Positions 62,598 to 64,000 of a DNA stretch of 64,000 bases are shown here, piece by piece. Made by a program: the position numbers and the translations under genes. Below the pieces are notes generated by a model. It did not search any database, was not told where the DNA came from, and was given only the letters and a program-made list of their open reading frames with translations. This DNA comes from Magnetovibrio sp. Lineage in GTDB: Bacteria > Pseudomonadota > Alphaproteobacteria > Rhodospirillales > Casp-alpha2. The stretch spans positions 43,923 through 107,922 of the forward strand of contig PBKU01000019.1 in NCBI GenBank assembly GCA_002722175.1, in the 5' to 3' direction. Positions within the stretch are counted from its first letter, which is position 1. Every line of letters starts with the position of its first letter.

Positions 62598-63596
62598 TTA
62601 AGGTTTTCTCATCACGATGGCTGTCCCTAAAATATTAAGATAGGCCTGGTATTCTTCTTTCAACTCCTCAGGCTCTTCCACTATGACCTGGCCAATCCAG
62701 TCGGGATGACATAACTCATGAATTAGTTCCCTTGCCCCCTTGCATCGAAGCTTGACGATGAGAGTCTGCCGCCTCCCATACCCCATCGTTTGCGAAGAAT
62801 GAAATCTTATCTTTTCTGCTCGACGGGCAGCTTCACCTGAAAATCTGAGTTTTACATTTAGAACACGATCCCCGTGAAATATCCCAAAGCTTTCCTCAGC
62901 CCACTTCTTGAACTCCCAGTTATGAGGGACCTGAAACGTCCCTGATTTCTCTGCGCGTTCAACTTCCTCTATCAAATCCAGTCTGTATGAGAGCGGCTTC
63001 ATCCTTGTTTTTATATTGTTAGCAACTAGATAACCAAAACGACCGAACAGCAATCCAAGAGGTTCAACGATTCTCCAGGATGCCTTCCCCTGGCCTAATG
63101 CTCGATATTTAATTTTCAATGTTTGAAAGCCAAGAATTCCATTTTCAAGTGCAGACATAACAGACTGGTCCACCCGCAGCATGGGCCCCACCCTGCCGAT
63201 ATAAGCGGTACGGTCAATTAGTTCCTGTGCCTCCGCGGCCAAATATTTTCCAAGCGGTGCATGGCTTGCCAGCAATTTCCTGAGTGCCTTTTCTTCCACA
63301 CCCGATGGCATGCTTGCCACGTGTCTTTCAAGTGCTGAACGTTCTTGTGACGATAGGCGCAGAAGCTGTTCTGGGATACCTCTTTTTAGTCGCCACCTCT
63401 TAGTCCGATGATGATCTTCGTCAAGTGAAAAGTATGTTGCGGTCATCCCAATGTCACGCAAACCACCTAACATGCGTTCCACAGTTTTGCGGCTACGGCC
63501 CGTCTTTTCCATCAGATCCTGAATGCTCAGTCCTATTGAAGTTGCCTGGAGCTCTATGGCAAGCTCAAGCATATCCCTTAATTTTCCATACGCCAT
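62598..63596 (-). CDS. WYL-domain HTH transcriptional regulator
   Basis: A 332-residue regulator. The N-terminal winged helix-turn-helix (residues 1-65) includes SIQDLMEKTGRSRKTVERMLGGLRDIGM. A WYL domain follows, with LKIKYRALGQGKASWRIVEPLGLLFG and YRLDLIEEVE, and a C-terminal WCX part (LNVKLRFSGEAARRAEK to the end). WYL proteins sense ligands such as single-stranded DNA or nucleotides and often repress defence or repair genes. A palindrome lies in the spacer of a promoter for the divergent small gene, about 61 bp upstream of this start, so control of that gene and of itself is likely. Confidence 0.88.
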   Translation of the reverse strand: MAYGKLRDMLELAIELQATSIGLSIQDLMEKTGRSRKTVERMLGGLRDIGMTATYFSLDEDHHRTKRWRLKRGIPEQLLRLSSQERSALERHVASMPSGVEEKALRKLLASHAPLGKYLAAEAQELIDRTAYIGRVGPMLRVDQSVMSALENGILGFQTLKIKYRALGQGKASWRIVEPLGLLFGRFGYLVANNIKTRMKPLSYRLDLIEEVERAEKSGTFQVPHNWEFKKWAEESFGIFHGDRVLNVKLRFSGEAARRAEKIRFHSSQTMGYGRRQTLIVKLRCKGARELIHELCHPDWIGQVIVEEPEELKEEYQAYLNILGTAIVMRKP

Positions 63597-63646
63597 TCCC
63601 GAAGCCCTCTAACGAAGGAGTAGCACTAGCCTTTTATAACCCGTTT

Positions 63647-63675
63647 TTCGACGTTTTATGATAATATCATATTAA
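63647..63675 (+). promoter_or_regulatory. Predicted promoter of the small basic protein gene
   Basis: TTCGAC at 63647-63652 and TATTAA at 63670-63675 are spaced by 17 bp. The distance from the -10 end to the ATG at 63709 is 33 bp. The boxes are near, not equal to, consensus, so this is a prediction. Confidence 0.45.
63657..63671. promoter_or_regulatory. Operator-like palindrome TATGATA-A-TATCATA
   Basis: A 15-bp odd-centre perfect palindrome with 7-bp arms lies between the -35 and -10 boxes of the promoter above. Its position fits repression by steric block. The divergent WYL regulator is the natural candidate ligand, by position only. Confidence 0.5.
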
Positions 63676-63708
63676 CAACAAAGAAACACAAATCAATAGG
63701 AGATATAG

Positions 63709-63894
63709 ATGGTTAGAAATAATAATATTATCCAATTTGACAGTAATAGAAAATGGTATTTTCGCCGTTTATTGTTGAAAAATGCGAAGAAACGCTTAAC
63801 CCAAAAGCTAGCTCTTCAGATCAAAAATAAAGCAGCTAACGATAATATGGACCTAAAAGCATGTACAACAGAAGACCTTCTAAAAATTTATTAA
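63709..63894 (+). CDS. Small basic hypothetical protein
   Basis: A 61-residue protein with AGGAGAT as ribosome site seven bases before ATG. It is rich in Lys, Arg and Asn (RNNNIIQFDSNRKWYFRR, LLKNAKKRLTQKL) with helical character and no membrane segment. It is divergent from the WYL regulator and probably under its control. It could be a nucleic-acid-binding or regulatory protein; no family was recognised. Confidence 0.6.
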   Translation: MVRNNNIIQFDSNRKWYFRRLLLKNAKKRLTQKLALQIKNKAANDNMDLKACTTEDLLKIY

Positions 63895-63902
63895 TCCGTT
63901 TT

Positions 63903-63931
63903 TTGACGTAATTATATACGCAATTTATGCT
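63903..63931 (+). promoter_or_regulatory. Predicted promoter near the right edge
   Basis: TTGACG at 63903-63908 and TATGCT at 63926-63931 are spaced by 17 bp, a good sigma-70-type match. The upstream sequence CCGTTTTTTGACGT (63896-63909) repeats, with one mismatch, the sequence at 63641-63654. It would serve a gene that starts near or past the right edge. Confidence 0.5.
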
Positions 63932-64000
63932 TAGACTCAAAACCATGCTTCAGGCAAATACCAAGGAACGATGACATTGCACACAGACCTACGGTTGTAA

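Noticed and set aside
63971..64000. Nine-codon leader-like frame after AAGGAA at the right edge
   Set aside because: Too short and at the window edge; leader peptide function cannot be judged.
1..64000. Search by eye for CRISPR arrays, tRNA/rRNA genes, insertion sequences and integrases
   Set aside because: No regularly spaced repeats, tRNA T-loop patterns, transposase or integrase frames were seen; a covariance or profile search would be needed to exclude weak cases.

Overview
The window looks like chromosomal DNA of an AT-rich, probably marine, heterotrophic alphaproteobacterium. The basis is several Liv-type and Pot-type ABC importers, a DmdA-like demethylase, a non-pyrrolysine MttB homologue, crotonyl-CoA carboxylase/reductase, hydantoinase-type genes and many DMT/EamA exporters. 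No rRNA, tRNA, CRISPR array, prophage or insertion sequence was recognised, and the species cannot be fixed from the sequence alone.

Region 1 (1-10.3 kb) handles small amides or ureides. A leftward hyuA-hyuB-livK-livH-livM set (livM cut by the window edge) couples an ATP-dependent hydantoinase/oxoprolinase-type enzyme to a branched-chain-type importer. Divergent from it, an MFS transporter, an M20 deacylase and an amidase run rightward.

Region 2 (10.4-31.1 kb) is a catabolic block. It holds a membrane desaturase, a xylose-isomerase-like TIM barrel, and a leftward MttB-homologue / SAM-methyltransferase / DmdA-like set. Divergent from that set run a glutaredoxin-DinB fusion, a TauD-type dioxygenase, an enolase-superfamily enzyme and an ADP-forming acyl-CoA synthetase. 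Then follow a cysteine-synthase-like enzyme, a BASS transporter, two crotonases, an alpha/beta hydrolase and a second Liv transporter whose livF is separated from livKHMG by two opposite-strand genes. Import, demethylation, CoA activation and crotonase chemistry of a methylated compound is the likely theme; the substrate is unknown.

Region 3 (31.1-33.6 kb) holds a decayed SDR pseudogene, a VUT-family transporter and an isopenicillin-N-synthase-like oxygenase.

Region 4 (33.9-44.7 kb) is the most coherent system. A Tat-exported binding protein and Pot-type ABC transporter are followed by a PuuE/deacetylase-fold hydrolase, a yeast-type (Fcy1-like) cytosine deaminase, URC1 (GTP cyclohydrolase II-like), URC4 (DUF1688) and uracil phosphoribosyltransferase. 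A BtpA/SgcQ-like TIM barrel and a second phosphoribosyltransferase close it, and a DUF1989 gene faces it. This reads as uptake and catabolism of cytosine/uracil through the ribosylated URC route, with extra enzymes not in the yeast pathway.

Region 5 (44.8-64 kb) is mixed: an M23-like protein with a polylysine tract and a lost catalytic histidine, two paralogous tandem small secreted two-cysteine proteins, Ccr, a flagellin-like protein, a stand-alone helicase, an orphan molybdopterin oxidoreductase with fxsA, EamA exporters, small membrane proteins, a GFA protein, and a WYL regulator divergent from a small basic protein with an operator-like palindrome between promoter boxes.
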